DNA of 64,000 nt from Ornithorhynchus anatinus (lineage: Eukaryota > Chordata > Mammalia > Monotremata > Ornithorhynchidae), in assembly GCF_004115215.2 (NCBI RefSeq), contig NC_041738.1:14540669-14604668 (forward strand), given 5' to 3'. The position numbers and the translations under genes were made by a program. Below are positions 32,183 through 43,258 of this stretch, piece after piece; the stretch's first letter is position 1, and each line of letters begins with the position of its first letter. The notes beneath the pieces are model-generated. The model did no database searches. It was not told the DNA's origin and saw only the letters and a list, made by a program, of their open reading frames with translations.

Positions 32183-32579
32183 ATGGTCAACTCCTGCTGT
32201 GGATCCGTCTGTTCCAACCTGAGCTGCGGAAGAGGCTGCTGCCAAGACACCCGCTGTCAGCCCGGCTACTGCAATAGTCCTTGCTGCCCTCCGACGTGCT
32301 CCCAGACCACTTGCTACAGAACCACCTGCTGCCAAGCAACATGCTGTGTGACCAGCTGTTGCCGCCCGACCTGCTGCAGCCCCTACTGCTGCCAGTCAGT
32401 CTGCTGCCAGCCCACTTGCTACCGCCCAGTCTGCTGTGTGTCCAGCTGCTTCAGGGCCTACTGCCCCCAACCTTGCTGTGTATCCAGTCGATGCCAACCT
32501 TGTGGCCTCCTAGCCTGCTGACAAAACGTTTGCTGAGGAACCACCTGCTGAGGCCTCCTTGGTGCACCTCATCTTGCTG
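32183..32579 (+). pseudogene. Type A KRTAP pseudogene A5, 3' end deleted
   Basis: Starts [20 protein letters not shown] and stays open for 112 codons, then reaches a TGA at 32519-32521 within degraded repeats. Many cysteines are replaced (for example [11 protein letters not shown] near residue 22, CSPYCC, CFRAYC), and several repeats are missing. Coding similarity ends at the CATCTTGCTGC of the family stop region, where an L2 begins. The other arm shows that L2 sitting elsewhere, inside a Mon-1, so this junction is a deletion rather than an insertion. No 3' UTR remains. Confidence 0.85.
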
Positions 32580-32583
32580 CCTC

Positions 32584-33660
32584 CCACTCCCATGGCTTCA
32601 GCTACCACTTTTATGCTGTTGATAGTGAAATCTATTTCTCCAGCCCTGATCTCTATCCTTCTGTCCACTTTCACATAACCTCCTGCCTATAAGACATTTC
32701 TGCTTGGATATTCTCCTATCACCTCAAACTTAACACATCCCAAACAGAACTCATCTTCCCACGCAAACCCTGTCCTCCCCCTGACTTTCCTATCACTGTA
32801 CAAGACACCACCATCCTTTGTCTCACAAGCCCATAAGCTTGGTCTCATCCTTGACTCCTCTCTTTTTCAATCCACATACTCAACCATCACTAAATCCTGT
32901 CGGTCCCACCTTCACATCATAGCTAAAATCCACCCTTCCCTCTGCGTTCAAATTGCTACCACTTTAATCCTATCCTGCCTGGATGACTGCATCAGCCTCT
33001 CTGCTGAGCTCTGAGCCTCCTGTCTCTCCCCACTCCAGTCCCTACTTCGCTCTGCTGCCCAGATCATTATTCTATAAAATCCTTTAGGACATGTCACCCC
33101 ACTCCTCAAAAATCTCCAGTGGTTGCCTATCCACCTCCACATCAAACCAAAACTCCTCACCATTGGCTTTAAAGCACTCCACCACCTTGCCCCCTTCTAC
33201 CTCCTTCTGTAAATCAGTCCTCATACTTCGCTCCTCTAGTGCTAACCTTCTCACTGTGCCTCCATCTCACCCATCTCTCCACTGACCCCTAGCCCACATC
33301 CTGCCTCTGGTCTGGAATGCTCTCCATCCTCAAATCCAACAATTACTCTCTCCCCCTTCCAAGTCTTATTGAAAAAACATTTCCTCCAAGAGGTCTTCCC
33401 AGACAGCCCCACATTTCCACATCTCCCACTCCCTTTGGCAACCCCATGCCTTGTTCCCACATATCAGTCCCACAGCCCTTACGGACATATGTGTCATTTT
33501 ATTTATTTGTACTGATGCCTGCTTCCCCTCCTTCTAGACTATAAGCTCATTTTGAGCAAAGAATATGACTGTTTATTGTTGTATTATACTCTCCCAAGTG
33601 CTTAGTACAGTGGTCTGCACACAGTAAGCCCTCAATAAATATGACTGAATGAATGAATGA
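32584..33660 (+). mobile_element. LINE-2, 3' part, forward
   Basis: L2 body to 3' end CAATAAATATGACTGAATGA. Same insertion as 9960-11195 but missing about 120 bp at its 5' side, where it abuts A5. Confidence 0.85.
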
Positions 33661-33712
33661 CTCCACTGAGTCCTAGGCACTTTCTCTTTCCACTAGGCCT
33701 CCCTGCTTCCTT
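33661..33712 (-). mobile_element. Mon-1 head fragment flanking the L2
   Basis: Inverted GCCTAGTGGAAAGAGAAAG head, the counterpart of 9911-9959. The rest of this Mon-1 was deleted with the A5 3' end. Confidence 0.65.
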
Positions 33713-33814
33713 TTTGAGCCAGGATCACAGACCTTCAGAATCTTTGTCATGAGTAATCCCACAACTTTATCTGACAGACTAGTGACATCATCATTCTGTA
33801 AATTGTTTTGACTT

Positions 33815-34061
33815 CAAGACCACAGGCCTAGGAATCAGAAGGACCTGGGTCCTAATCCAGACTCAGCCACTTGCCTGATGTGTAACCTTGGGCAAGACAC
33901 CTAACATCTCTCTCCCTCAGTTACCTCATCTATAAAATGAGGATAAAGACTGTGAGTATCTTGTGGGACATGGATTGTGTCCAACCAGATTAATTTATAT
34001 CTACCTCAGCATTTATTACAGTGTCTGGCACATAGTCAATGCTTAACAAATAGAAAAAAAG
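33815..34061 (+). mobile_element. Mon-1 SINE, old, forward
   Basis: Body and poly(A)-like tail; counterpart of 9564-9812. Confidence 0.8.
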
Positions 34062-34315
34062 CTGCCATTTCCACCAGCCTCAACAAAACCAACCCCTTCC
34101 AACTGCTATATTTCCAGGGACAGGGGGTGATGGAATGATTTTATACAATAAAAAAGGCTTGTTGTAGTGGGATTAAGGCAGACTCTGTTAAAAACACTCT
34201 TCCACAGCTCAAACCTGAACCTGAACAAAATTAAGTTCATCCTTCCAGGTTTGCCCAGCAGAGAATCGGGCCTTCTCTTCCATTAACCACCTTCCACCTA
34301 ATTATGACCCAAATA

Positions 34316-34441
34316 GTCAATCAATCAATCTAGGTTATATATTATCTACTCACTCTGTGCAGAATACTATTCTAAGAACTTGAGAGAGTACACTACAACA
34401 CATCTGGTAGACACTTTTCCTGCCCATGACAAGCTTAATGG
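34316..34441 (-). mobile_element. L2 3' end, reverse
   Basis: Inverted CAATCAATC tail; counterpart of 9200-9315. Confidence 0.7.
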
Positions 34442-34701
34442 TTCCTTTACTCCAGTAAAAAGGTTGCCCTACATTACTCAGAATGTGTCAACAGAGCTCG
34501 AGCATCACACGTTCATGTGACAGACCCACAGCCCAGGAACAGGGAAGGAAACAGGTTGACTGGTGGGAGGTGATGTTTCTCAGGGGAGAAGAAGCACTAG
34601 AATAATGTCCAGGAATTCAAAAGCTGATTGAATGACTGTCAATGCCCTTGGGAAACACAGTGGTCCTTCTGAGGAAGCTCAGGACATTTCATGGAAGAAA
34701 A

Positions 34702-34805
34702 CTTAATTGCCCCTTAATTAATTATTGAAAATTAGCATTCAAACAATTACAAGGATGTGATCCCGCTTCCCTCACCACCACAGCAGCTCCCTAGGGGGTA
34801 TATAA
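34702..34805 (+). promoter_or_regulatory. B5 promoter: conserved AT-rich block and TATA box
   Basis: Block 34702-34751 with CCTTAATTAATTATTG and ATTAGCAT. TATATAA at 34799-34805, 89 bp before the ATG. Confidence 0.75.
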
Positions 34806-34887
34806 GAGAGGCAGTGGGGCAAGGAGGCAACCAAACATCAGGAACGTGTCTCCTTCCACCTGAACAACCATCACAGTACCTGCCACC

Positions 34888-35331
34888 ATGGCCTGCAACT
34901 GCTGCTCCACAAGCTTCTGTGGCTTTCCAAGATTCTCCCTGTGCTGCCAGCCTTGTTGTCGCCCAGCTTGCTGTGTGTCTACCTGCTGCACGCCCTGTTG
35001 TCCCCCACCGTGCTGTGGGTCCAGCTGCTGCCAGCCTTGCTGCCGCCCTACCTGCTGCCTGCCTAGCTGCTGCAGGCCCTGCTGCCCGCCAACCTGCTGT
35101 GTGCCCAGCTGCTGCCAGCCTTGCTGCTGCCCTACCTGCTGCCTGCCTAGCTGCTGCAGGCCCTGCTGCCCGCCAACCTGCTGTGTGCCTACCTGCTGCC
35201 AGCCTTGTTGCCGCCCAACCTGCTGCCAAACCACATGCTGCCGGACGACTTCCTGCCGCCCAAGCTGCTGTGTGTCCCCTTGCTGCCAGCCTTGCTGCCG
35301 CCCCACTTGCGGCCCATCATGTTGCTGCTGA
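34888..35331 (+). CDS. Keratin-associated protein, type B, B5 (longest copy)
   Basis: Intact 147-residue frame. Head as in B2 ([20 protein letters not shown]), body of cysteine pairs, end CGPSCCC. It is 28 residues longer than B2, B4 and B7 because of one extra 84-bp tandem unit covering [20 protein letters not shown]. Thr replaces Arg at CCTPCC (residue 35). TATA and poly(A) signals are present. Predicted disulfide-rich hair matrix protein. Paralogue of B2 in the inverted arm. Confidence 0.93.
   Translation: MACNCCSTSFCGFPRFSLCCQPCCRPACCVSTCCTPCCPPPCCGSSCCQPCCRPTCCLPSCCRPCCPPTCCVPSCCQPCCCPTCCLPSCCRPCCPPTCCVPTCCQPCCRPTCCQTTCCRTTSCRPSCCVSPCCQPCCRPTCGPSCCC
35041..35208 (+). repeat. 84-bp tandem duplication inside B5
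   Basis: Units 35041-35124 and 35125-35208 differ at only a few bases. B2 has one unit. Confidence 0.85.
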
Positions 35332-35715
35332 GCATCCTGCCTGGCAACCAGCTGCTTCCAAACCATGACCCCCTCGATGGTTCTTGAAATTTGGGGGAGC
35401 TATCCAGGAACTCCCTGCTGCTACCTTCCATGCCATCAGAGACCCATAGAGAATCTGCAGTTCCAGAACTGGAATAGGCTCCACTCGAAATTCTGGATTC
35501 CCTCATTTACAGCTCATTCTCTCATTCACCGCATCCTCTCACCTGGCATCTCTTAGGAAAAAGGATGATGGATGAGAGTTTTATCTGCTCCTGCTTCTCC
35601 CTGAGGAATCACCCACACAGGTTTCAGCAAACCGAATCCTCTTAGCCTGTAATGACTTCTTTCCTTTCCATCACTCCCTCTCACTTTTCTATGTTTCACT
35701 GTCTTGTAGCTACCT

Positions 35716-35721
35716 AATAAA
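35716..35721 (+). terminator. Poly(A) signal AATAAA of B5
   Basis: 385 bp past the stop, in the CTAATAAAATTTCCCAT context of type B genes. Confidence 0.82.
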
Positions 35722-35942
35722 ATTTCCCATCTGTGGGATAAAAAATTCATGGCATCTCCTGTAGTTGTTTCTTGTAGTGTGTCTTCAGTTTTGGGCCCAA
35801 CAGTCTCAAGTTCAGTGCTCTGAGGATGTCACATTTTTCACTTCCATGGCATTATCTCTGTCCCTAGAACAGAGATCAGCTCCCAGCATTCCATCAACAG
35901 AGACATGTGATTGGCCCTTTCTCCACCACAGTCCCATGATCC

Positions 35943-36300
35943 CATCTAGACTGTAAGCTCCTTATATGCAGGAAGCATGTCCACCACTTGTCTGCTTTGT
36001 GATTTTGGGTAAGTCGCTTAACTTCTCTGGGCTTCAGTTACCTCATCTGTAAAATGGGGATTGAAATTGTTAGCCCCATGTGGGGCAGGACTGTGTCTAA
36101 CCTGATTATCTTGTATCTATTCCGGAGCTTAGTACAGTGTCTGGCACATAGTAAGTGCTTCACAAATACTGTCATTATCATCATTATTATCATTATTATT
36201 ATTACCAACCTTGTTATAGGGTACTCTCCCAAGTGCTTAGTGCAGTTTTCTGCACAGAGTACATTCTCAATAAATAGGATTGATTGACTGATCGATTGAA
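35943..36300 (+). mobile_element. L2 3' end, forward, split by a Mon-1
   Basis: L2 parts 35943-35980 and 36207-36300; counterpart of 7275-7600. Confidence 0.78.
35981..36206 (+). mobile_element. Mon-1 SINE inside the L2 tail, forward
   Basis: Body and ATT-rich tail, head incomplete. Confidence 0.8.
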
Positions 36301-36489
36301 GGAACAGGGAACACTACTGCCTTCCTTCCTCACCACCAAGTACCTCATTTCCCAACATGCTTTTTGTGCACAAGGATTGAAACTGCAGCTAAGCACCTTT
36401 GGTGTCCCCAATGTACACAGCCAGCCATGCCTTCTCCCCGAGAACCTTCACTAGCTCTCCTCCATGCCACTGAAGAAGCTCCTCCCAGT

Positions 36490-36912
36490 CCTCCCTGGCT
36501 GAGCGGTCAAGGAGGATTAGGATGGAATAGAGGAATTTTACAAGAGGGAGATTATTTGTGACCTCTGAGAGGGTGGCTTTTGTGAGATGAAGGACATGGA
36601 AGCCAGATTGGAGAAGGTCAAGGAGAACACTGGAGGAGAGAAACATGAGACAGTGGATGTAGACTACTGGCTCTTAGGAATGTGGAGAAAAATGGTAGGA
36701 GGGAGATGGGGCAATAACTGGAGGGAGACGTTGGGTCAAAATAGGGTTTCTTTTTTTTTTTAGGATGGGGAGACATGAACATTTTTGAAAACAGTGAGAA
36801 AGAAGCCACTGGAGAATGAACAGTCAAAGATGGTGGTTATGGAGGGAAGAAGGGAGGGAACAAGTGTTTTGATAAGATGCAAGAGGATGGGGTCAGATGT
36901 GCAGTTGGAGAT
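36490..36912 (-). mobile_element. LINE-2 body fragment, reverse
   Basis: Purine-rich inverted L2 coding region with a T10 run at about 36750-36760. Marks the outer end of the right arm. Confidence 0.65.
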
Positions 36913-37089
36913 GTTACATATTCTTGCTACTCCTTTCCAGTGGGAAAACCCATGATCCAGGTGTCAGTCACTTAAGAGATGGCACTATTTGGAACAAAGA
37001 CAATCACTGAGAAAAGAGGAAGGAGACTGGCTAGGGGAGAGAAATTTAATTCTCCATTTCTGAGTTCAAAACATCAGGACCAGACTATG

Positions 37090-38140
37090 AGGCTGCCTCC
37101 ATTTCCTCTCCTCCAATTCTCTCCTTAACCCCCTCCCTTGTGGTTTCTGTCCCTTCCTTCCACAGAAACTGCCCTCGCAAAAGTCGCCAATGATCTCCTT
37201 CTTTCCAAATCCAATGGCCTTTATTCGAACCTAATCCTCCTTGAACTTCCAGCTGCCTTTGACACTGTCAAACACCCACTTCTGGAAACATTATCCAATT
37301 GTGGCTTCACTGACACTGTCCTCTCCTGGTTCTCTCCTCTTATATCTCTCTGGCCGTTCCTTCTCAGTCTATTTTTCAGGTTTCTCCTCTGGGACAGTGG
37401 GGGTCCCTGGCTAAGGTCTGGATCCCCTTCTATTCTCCATCTACATTAACTCTCTTAGAGAACTCATTTGCTTCCATGGCTTCAACTATCTTCTCTATGC
37501 TGAAGATTCCCAAATCTGCATCTCCAGCTCCAACCTCACTCTTTCTCAGCAGTCATACATTTCCTTCTGTTTTCAGGACATTTCTACCTGGATGTCCCAT
37601 GAACACCTCAAACTAAATTCCCCCCCAAGCCCTGTCCTCCCTCTGACTTTCCCATCACTGTAGGCTGCACCACTATTCTCCCTATCACACAATCCTGTAA
37701 TCTTGGTATTATCCTCAAATCATCTCCCTCATCCAACACACATATTTAAATCACCACCAAATTCTGTCATTTCTACTGTCCTAATATTGATAAACTCCAC
37801 CCTTTCCTTTCCATCCAAACTGTCACCACATTAACCCAAGCTTGAATCCTATCCCACCTTGATTACTGCTTCAGCCTCACTGTTGACTTCTCTGCCTCCT
37901 GTCTCTCTCCACGTCAATCCATACTTCACTCAGCTGTCTGGTTCATTTAAAAAAAACACAACAGATCGATCCACATCTCCCATCTCCTCAAAAGCATCTG
38001 CTGCTTTGCGTCAAGCAAAAAAGCCTTGTCACTGGCTTTAAACCACTCAATCTCCTCTCCCCCTCCTATCTTCCCTCACTGATTTCCTTCTACAGACTAG
38101 CCCATACACTTTGCTCCTCTAGCACCAACTTGCTCACTGT
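37090..38140 (+). mobile_element. LINE-2 ORF2 fragment, forward
   Basis: Includes the RT stretch [17 protein letters not shown] (about 37235-37285) with several frame breaks. It forms an opposed pair with the reverse L2 at 36490-36912. Confidence 0.82.
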
Positions 38141-38291
38141 AGCATGAAATCAGTGAGGTAATGTAAGAATGGGTGAGCTGATTGAGTGCCAACTCCTTTC
38201 CCTTGTCCCATGCCATACATCCCCACCCCCTTCCCGACCTGGAAATCCATCCCACTTCATTTATGACAGGGTTCGTGATCCCACAAAGGTT

Positions 38292-38551
38292 ATAATAATA
38301 ATAATGTTGGTATTTGTTAAGCGCTTACTATGTGCAGAGCACTGTTCTAAGGGCTGGGGTAGACACAGGGGAATCAGGTTGTCCCATGTGGAGCTCACAG
38401 TCTTAATCCCCATTTTACAGATGAGGTAACTAAGGCACAGAGAAGTTAAGTGACTTGCCTACAGTCATACAGCTGACAAGTGGCCGAGCCGGGATTCGAA
38501 CCCATGACCTCTGACTCCAAAGCCCGTGCTCTCTCCACTGAGCCACGCTGG
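38292..38551 (-). mobile_element. Mon-1 SINE, young, reverse
   Basis: Near consensus with intact B box GGATTCGAACCC. Confidence 0.92.
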
Positions 38552-38817
38552 TTAATTAGCAAGTACTTTGCTATCTGCAGATAGTTTTTTTCCTGATATA
38601 TTTCGTTAACTGGTGGTCCTGATAGAGATTTCATTTATGCTCTCAAGATACTCTAGATCATAGTACTCTTTCTTTAGCATGGACTATTATGATTAGAAAT
38701 ATGGAAATCAAAGTGATAGATTAAATCATTTTGTATTTCTACTGCATTTAAGTAGATTTTAAAGAAAAAAGTACAAGAAATAATGATGCCAGGATTTTCC
38801 ATGCTGGGCAGGGATAT
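38552..38817 (-). other. Downstream flank of A6, AT-rich, no gene
   Basis: No coding similarity. Its right end shows weak similarity to the A7 poly(A) region. Confidence 0.4.
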
Positions 38818-38823
38818 TTTATT
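38818..38823 (-). terminator. Poly(A) signal AATAAA of A6
   Basis: TTTATT on plus, 464 bp past the A6 stop. Confidence 0.75.
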
Positions 38824-39286
38824 AGAAAACAGTCCATCACCAAGACATGATAAAGCAAGAGTGAGGAGCACGACACAAAGAAAGCATATCGAACTCAGAG
38901 GATATGGGATTTGGGAGCCTGGACAGTGGTCTTAGAAAAGGTTTTCCCAAGCTGGATGGTTACCTGGGGAATGATCCATTTTCCTTCCTCAGATCGGCAC
39001 ATTCCCTCTTTGCAATGAGGACATTGAGCTGTCTATTTGGTTTTTGGTCAGTGGCTTCAATATTGTTGAGAGGTCTCTGCCTACACTGGATGAGGAGGGT
39101 GCCTGCTGAGTGGCAGGCCAGACCCTGCTCCAAAGGGGGGAGTCTGTGGGTCTCATGTCAGGCAGTTTTGCTAATTGCGGGCAGGAAGCACAGTCCTTCT
39201 CCCGGGCAGTTTCAGGAGGGGCAGGGAAATCAGGTCTCCATGTGGATGGTCACTGATTACAAGCAGTTGGCAGGAGTGGACATTAT

Positions 39287-39829
39287 TCAGCAGCAAGACG
39301 ATGTACAGCAAGTAGGGCGGCAGCAGGTAGTTCTGCAGCAAGTGGTTTGGCAGCAAGTTGGGCGGCAGAAAGGCTGGCAGCAGGTGGGCACACAGCAGGT
39401 TGGGCGGCAGCAAGTCGTCCTGCAGCAAGTGGTTTGGCAGCAAGCTGGGCGGCAGCAAGGCTGGCAGCAGCTAGTCAAACAGCAGGGTCGGGGGCAGCAG
39501 GGCCTGCAGCAGCTGGACACACAGCATGGATGGGGGCAGCAAGGCCTGCAGCAGATAGGCACACAGCAAGGTTGGAGGCAGCAGGGCCTGCAGCAGGTGG
39601 ACACGCAACAGACCGGGCGGCAGCAAGTGGTCCGGCAGCAGGTCGGGCGACAACAACTGGTCACACAGCACGTTGGGCGGCAGCAGGTGGTTCTGCAGCA
39701 AGTGGTCTGGCAGCAGGTCGGGGGGCAGCAAGGGCTGCAGCAGCAGCTGGGCTGACAGCAGGTCTCTTGGCAGCAGCCTCTTCTGCAGCTCAGGTCAGAG
39801 CAGATGGATCCACAGCAGGAGTTGACCAT
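39287..39829 (-). CDS. Keratin-associated protein, type A (KRTAP4-like), A6
   Basis: Intact 180-residue frame. Head [20 protein letters not shown] has Arg where other copies have Gly at residue 16. Cysteine-pair repeats run to CCTSSCC. The in-frame ATG at 39955 lies upstream of the TATA box, so 39829 is used. It is the only minus-strand gene in the right half and is arranged head to head with A7, so it probably arose by a separate local inversion. The coding sequence is closest in length and repeat order to A7 (179 residues). Confidence 0.92.
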   Translation of the reverse strand: MVNSCCGSICSDLSCRRGCCQETCCQPSCCCSPCCPPTCCQTTCCRTTCCRPTCCVTSCCRPTCCRTTCCRPVCCVSTCCRPCCLQPCCVPICCRPCCPHPCCVSSCCRPCCPRPCCLTSCCQPCCRPACCQTTCCRTTCCRPTCCVPTCCQPFCRPTCCQTTCCRTTCCRPTCCTSSCC

Positions 39830-39914
39830 GGTGTCAATTGGTTTGGGGTCTGGAGTTGTCTCAGAGGAGGAGGAGATTCCCAAGTTTGAATGCCTAATGG
39901 TGGTCCAGGGCCCC

Positions 39915-40046
39915 TTATATACTCTGATGTGGAGGCTGGTGGTGGAGGGGGCCATCCCATGACCAATGATCCAGCATGCCAGATCTCTTCCTTACCATTG
40001 TTGGGGCCAATTGAAAAGCAACAAGTAGATTAGCTATTAAACTTCC
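39915..40046 (-). promoter_or_regulatory. A6 promoter: TATA box and conserved A block
   Basis: TATATAA at 39915-39921, 92 bp before the ATG. Block 40005-40046 with GGCCAATTG and TAGATTAGCTATTAA. Confidence 0.75.
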
Positions 40047-41150
40047 ACAGAGGAAGTGCTCAGCCCAGTGGGAAGAATAATCTTCCCTGTTGACCTCTGC
40101 AATAGCCAACCAGTCTCTTGCTTCCCAAGCCACAATCATAATCTTCCCCCTCTCCTGAGGAACATCTCACCTCTGCCAGCTTCTCACCACCACCATCTGT
40201 GGCTCTTTCATTTGACTTGGGTTCCAACAGATTCTCTCTTCATTTCTGGTTTCCCACTATGATGCATACTGTTGCCTGGGTGATATGGGACAAAGGTCCC
40301 CATGATGGGGCAGTGTTTAGGATCGAAGATCTTCCTGAGGGAAGGAATGTTGGTTGGGGAAGAGTAGGAAGGTCGCACTGCCGGGCGGTCAGTGGGGAGT
40401 CACTAGGGAATCATGAGGAAGGAGGTGATTGAAAGAGAGACGTCAGGTTGTCAGGATCCCGACAGAGGACTCAGCCACCACCTCCCCCTAGACTCTTGAC
40501 ATGAGCTTGCTGGGCAGTGGGCTTTCCTTGTTGGTACTGAGCATTGATTTGGACACGGTCTGGCCTATGTTGAGTGGCCTTGGATCAAGAGCATTCAGGA
40601 GGGAAGCACTCCAAAAGAAATGGTGCAGAGTACCAAGAGAGACCATAGTCTTGGACCATGAGGTATGATGATGATGATATCAACTGCCATGAGAAATAAT
40701 GATGAGCCCTGTTTTGGAGACTTCAGAACTGAGAATCTGTGAAGAGGAATTGATTATAGTTCTAAAGAGTTAAGCAACACCACTAGTACTGATCCATGTT
40801 ACTCATATTCCTGCTTGGGCATCAGTGTAATAAGAAGCGAGGCAGGCTGGGGTGCAGAACTAAGTGCATATGAGGTTTTTCTTCACCTTAGCTAGCTACA
40901 AGAAAATTGGGGCCTGGAGCCTAGGTCTCCTGATTCTTAGAGCGGTGCTCTTTCCACTGAGGGGGAGAAGGGGGAGGAATAGTTATGGGAAGTCACTCTA
41001 GATTGAAAGGACTTTTGCCTGATAATCAGCAACCTAGAGTTATAAGAGACCCAGGGGAAGGAATAAAAAAAAGTCTTGCTTCCTTCTTCAAATCAAGTGT
41101 GGTTTTCCCGACATTTGAACGATTCGCCCAGGTGGCACAGACACCCCTCT
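40047..41150 (-). other. A6 upstream flank, no gene
   Basis: Inverted relative to the A7 upstream flank (41640-43050). No gene. Confidence 0.5.
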
Positions 41151-41154
41151 TTAC

Positions 41155-41415
41155 TAATTGCGGTATTTGTTAAGCATTTACTATATGCCAGACACTGTAT
41201 TAAGCGTTAGGGGAGATACAGGCAAATTGGTCGGACAGATCCCACATGGGGATCATGATCTTAATCCCCATTTTGCAGAGGGGGTAACTTAGGTACAGAG
41301 AAGGTAAGTGTCAAGTCCAAGATCACCCAGCAGGCAAGTGAAGGAGCCAGAATTAGAATACAGGTCCTTCCGACTACCGGGTTGATGCTCTATCCACTTG
41401 ATCACGCTGCTTCTC
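41155..41415 (-). mobile_element. Mon-1 SINE, diverged, reverse
   Basis: Lies near the midpoint between the divergent A6 and A7 promoters. Ends CACGCTGCTTCTCC. Confidence 0.85.
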
Positions 41416-42635
41416 CTAAGAAGTTCTTCAATTCAAAGAAATATGCAATGATTTACTCTGTTTACAGAAATGTAAAAACCAGAATGTGATGTCTACATCA
41501 GCAAGGAATGAATTGAACAGGCCGGCAGCAGTCATCAGGCAGAAGGGATTTGGAAATAAAATGCAGGTGCAACCTCAGATTGACCATAGATTTTTACTAC
41601 ACTGTAACTGAATCTCGATTGCTCCCAAAATAAGGAAGATTCACATATCAAATCGTCAAGCGACAGGTTCTTCCAAAATAGCTCCTTTGACCCCAGAGGT
41701 CACGACACAACCTACAGACAGTTACAACAACGGCAATTTCAGACGAAGTCAGAGGTCAAGAGAATAATTGGATTATGCCCCTATGCCTCTTGGTCTTACC
41801 AACTTCTCCCTCACCCTTGACCAATCTAACCTGGGACTTGGCATGGTTCCAGCTGTTATCATCACCAGGGGTCCAGATGAAATAGCCCCACCAACAGTAT
41901 CAGAGAGGCATGCAAGTGGACATCAGGAATAGTCCCTGGAAGCCCAGCCACTGGTACGGTGGAAAGAACACTGTTCTGGGAATCAGGGGACCTGGATTCC
42001 AGTCCCAGACCATCCTGAACCTGGCTAAGGTGAGAAAAGATAGCACATCCACTTAGCAGTATACTGCACCCCTGCCTTCCTCCTCGCTTGCTGCACTCTG
42101 GCACAAATGGGAATATGACTGTCATGGATGAGCGTGAGAGGTTTGCACAAGTCTCTTGCACAATAATCCATTTCTCTTTCAGTCCTGTAGTCTCTGGACT
42201 ACATCATTCCCAATGACAGACCACTCCATCATCCCCATATCTCAAGGCCTAAGAACAAGGGTTTCAGGATGAACTTTCCATCGATTCTTAAGGAGACCTT
42301 TCCTCCTAGAAGCCTCTAGCTCCAGGGTCCCTCCAACTTGGGCAGAACATGTCCACTTCAAAGGCCTTTTTACATTTACATAACATCATGTCCAACCTAC
42401 GGTCCAGCAGGTCAAGTCAACTGGACAGAGGCAGGTAAAATGGACATAAGTTGAGGAGTTCACTGTCAGGATCCTGACCAGCTGATGTTGCTCACTCAAC
42501 CACCTCCTTCCTCAAGGTTCCCTAGTGACTTCCCACTGAATGTCCAACAGGGTGACCTTCCTGCTCTCCCCCAACCAGCACTCTTTCCTCCAGGAAGATG
42601 TTTAATCCTGAAGGCTGCCCCATCATGGGACTTCC
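41416..42635 (+). other. A7 far-upstream flank, no gene
   Basis: Matches inverted 14500-15400 and direct 28750-29900. Confidence 0.5.
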
Positions 42636-42789
42636 CGATTCTGTCTCCCCCGATTAGACTGTAAGCCCGTCAAACGGCAGGGACTGTCTCTATCTGTTGC
42701 CGACTTGTTCATCCCAAGCGCTTAGTACAGTGCTCTGCACATAGTAAGCGCTCAATAAATACTATTGAATGAATGAATGAATGAATGAA
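42636..42789 (+). mobile_element. L2 3' end, young, forward
   Basis: CTCAATAAATACTATTGAAT followed by (GAAT)n. Not present at the equivalent place in the A4 flank. Confidence 0.85.
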
Positions 42790-43057
42790 CTTCCACCCCA
42801 TGTGAACTAGACACTGCTTGGTTCATAGCATGTCCACCTATAGAAGAGAGAGAGAAAGAGAGAGACCTGTAGGGTAAACTTGTCATGTGAGAGACCTATG
42901 GTTCCTGGTGGCAAGGAAGTGGCTGAGTGAGGAGATGTTTCTCAAGAGAGGGGGATGTTCAAAATTCTTCCTTGGGAAGCAAGAGACTGATTGGCTGTGG
43001 CTGAGATCTACAGGAAAGAAGATTATCCCTCCCATGGGTCTGAGCACACTTTCTAGG

Positions 43058-43172
43058 CAGAACCTAAATTACTAATCAGCTTGCTGTTTTTTAATTGGCC
43101 CAGAGATGGCAAGGAAGAGGTCTGTAATGCTGGATCAGCAGCCCCATCCACCACCATGTCAACGTATATAAA
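43058..43172 (+). promoter_or_regulatory. A7 promoter: conserved A block and TATA box
   Basis: Block 43058-43100 with CTAAATTACTAATCAGC and AATTGGCCC. TATATAAA at 43165-43172, 94 bp before the ATG. Confidence 0.73.
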
Positions 43173-43258
43173 GGACATGGGGCACCAGGAGGCATTCAAA
43201 CTCGGGAATCTCCTCCTCTTCCTTTGGGACAACACCAGACCCTGAACCAACCGACACC

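Larger units (their letters stand above)
28790..36490 (+). repeat. Inverted segmental duplication, right arm (A4, A5 pseudogene, B5)
   Basis: Counterpart of 6957-15400 in inverse order. Shared nested insertions at 33660 and 35943-36300 tie the arms together. Confidence 0.75.
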
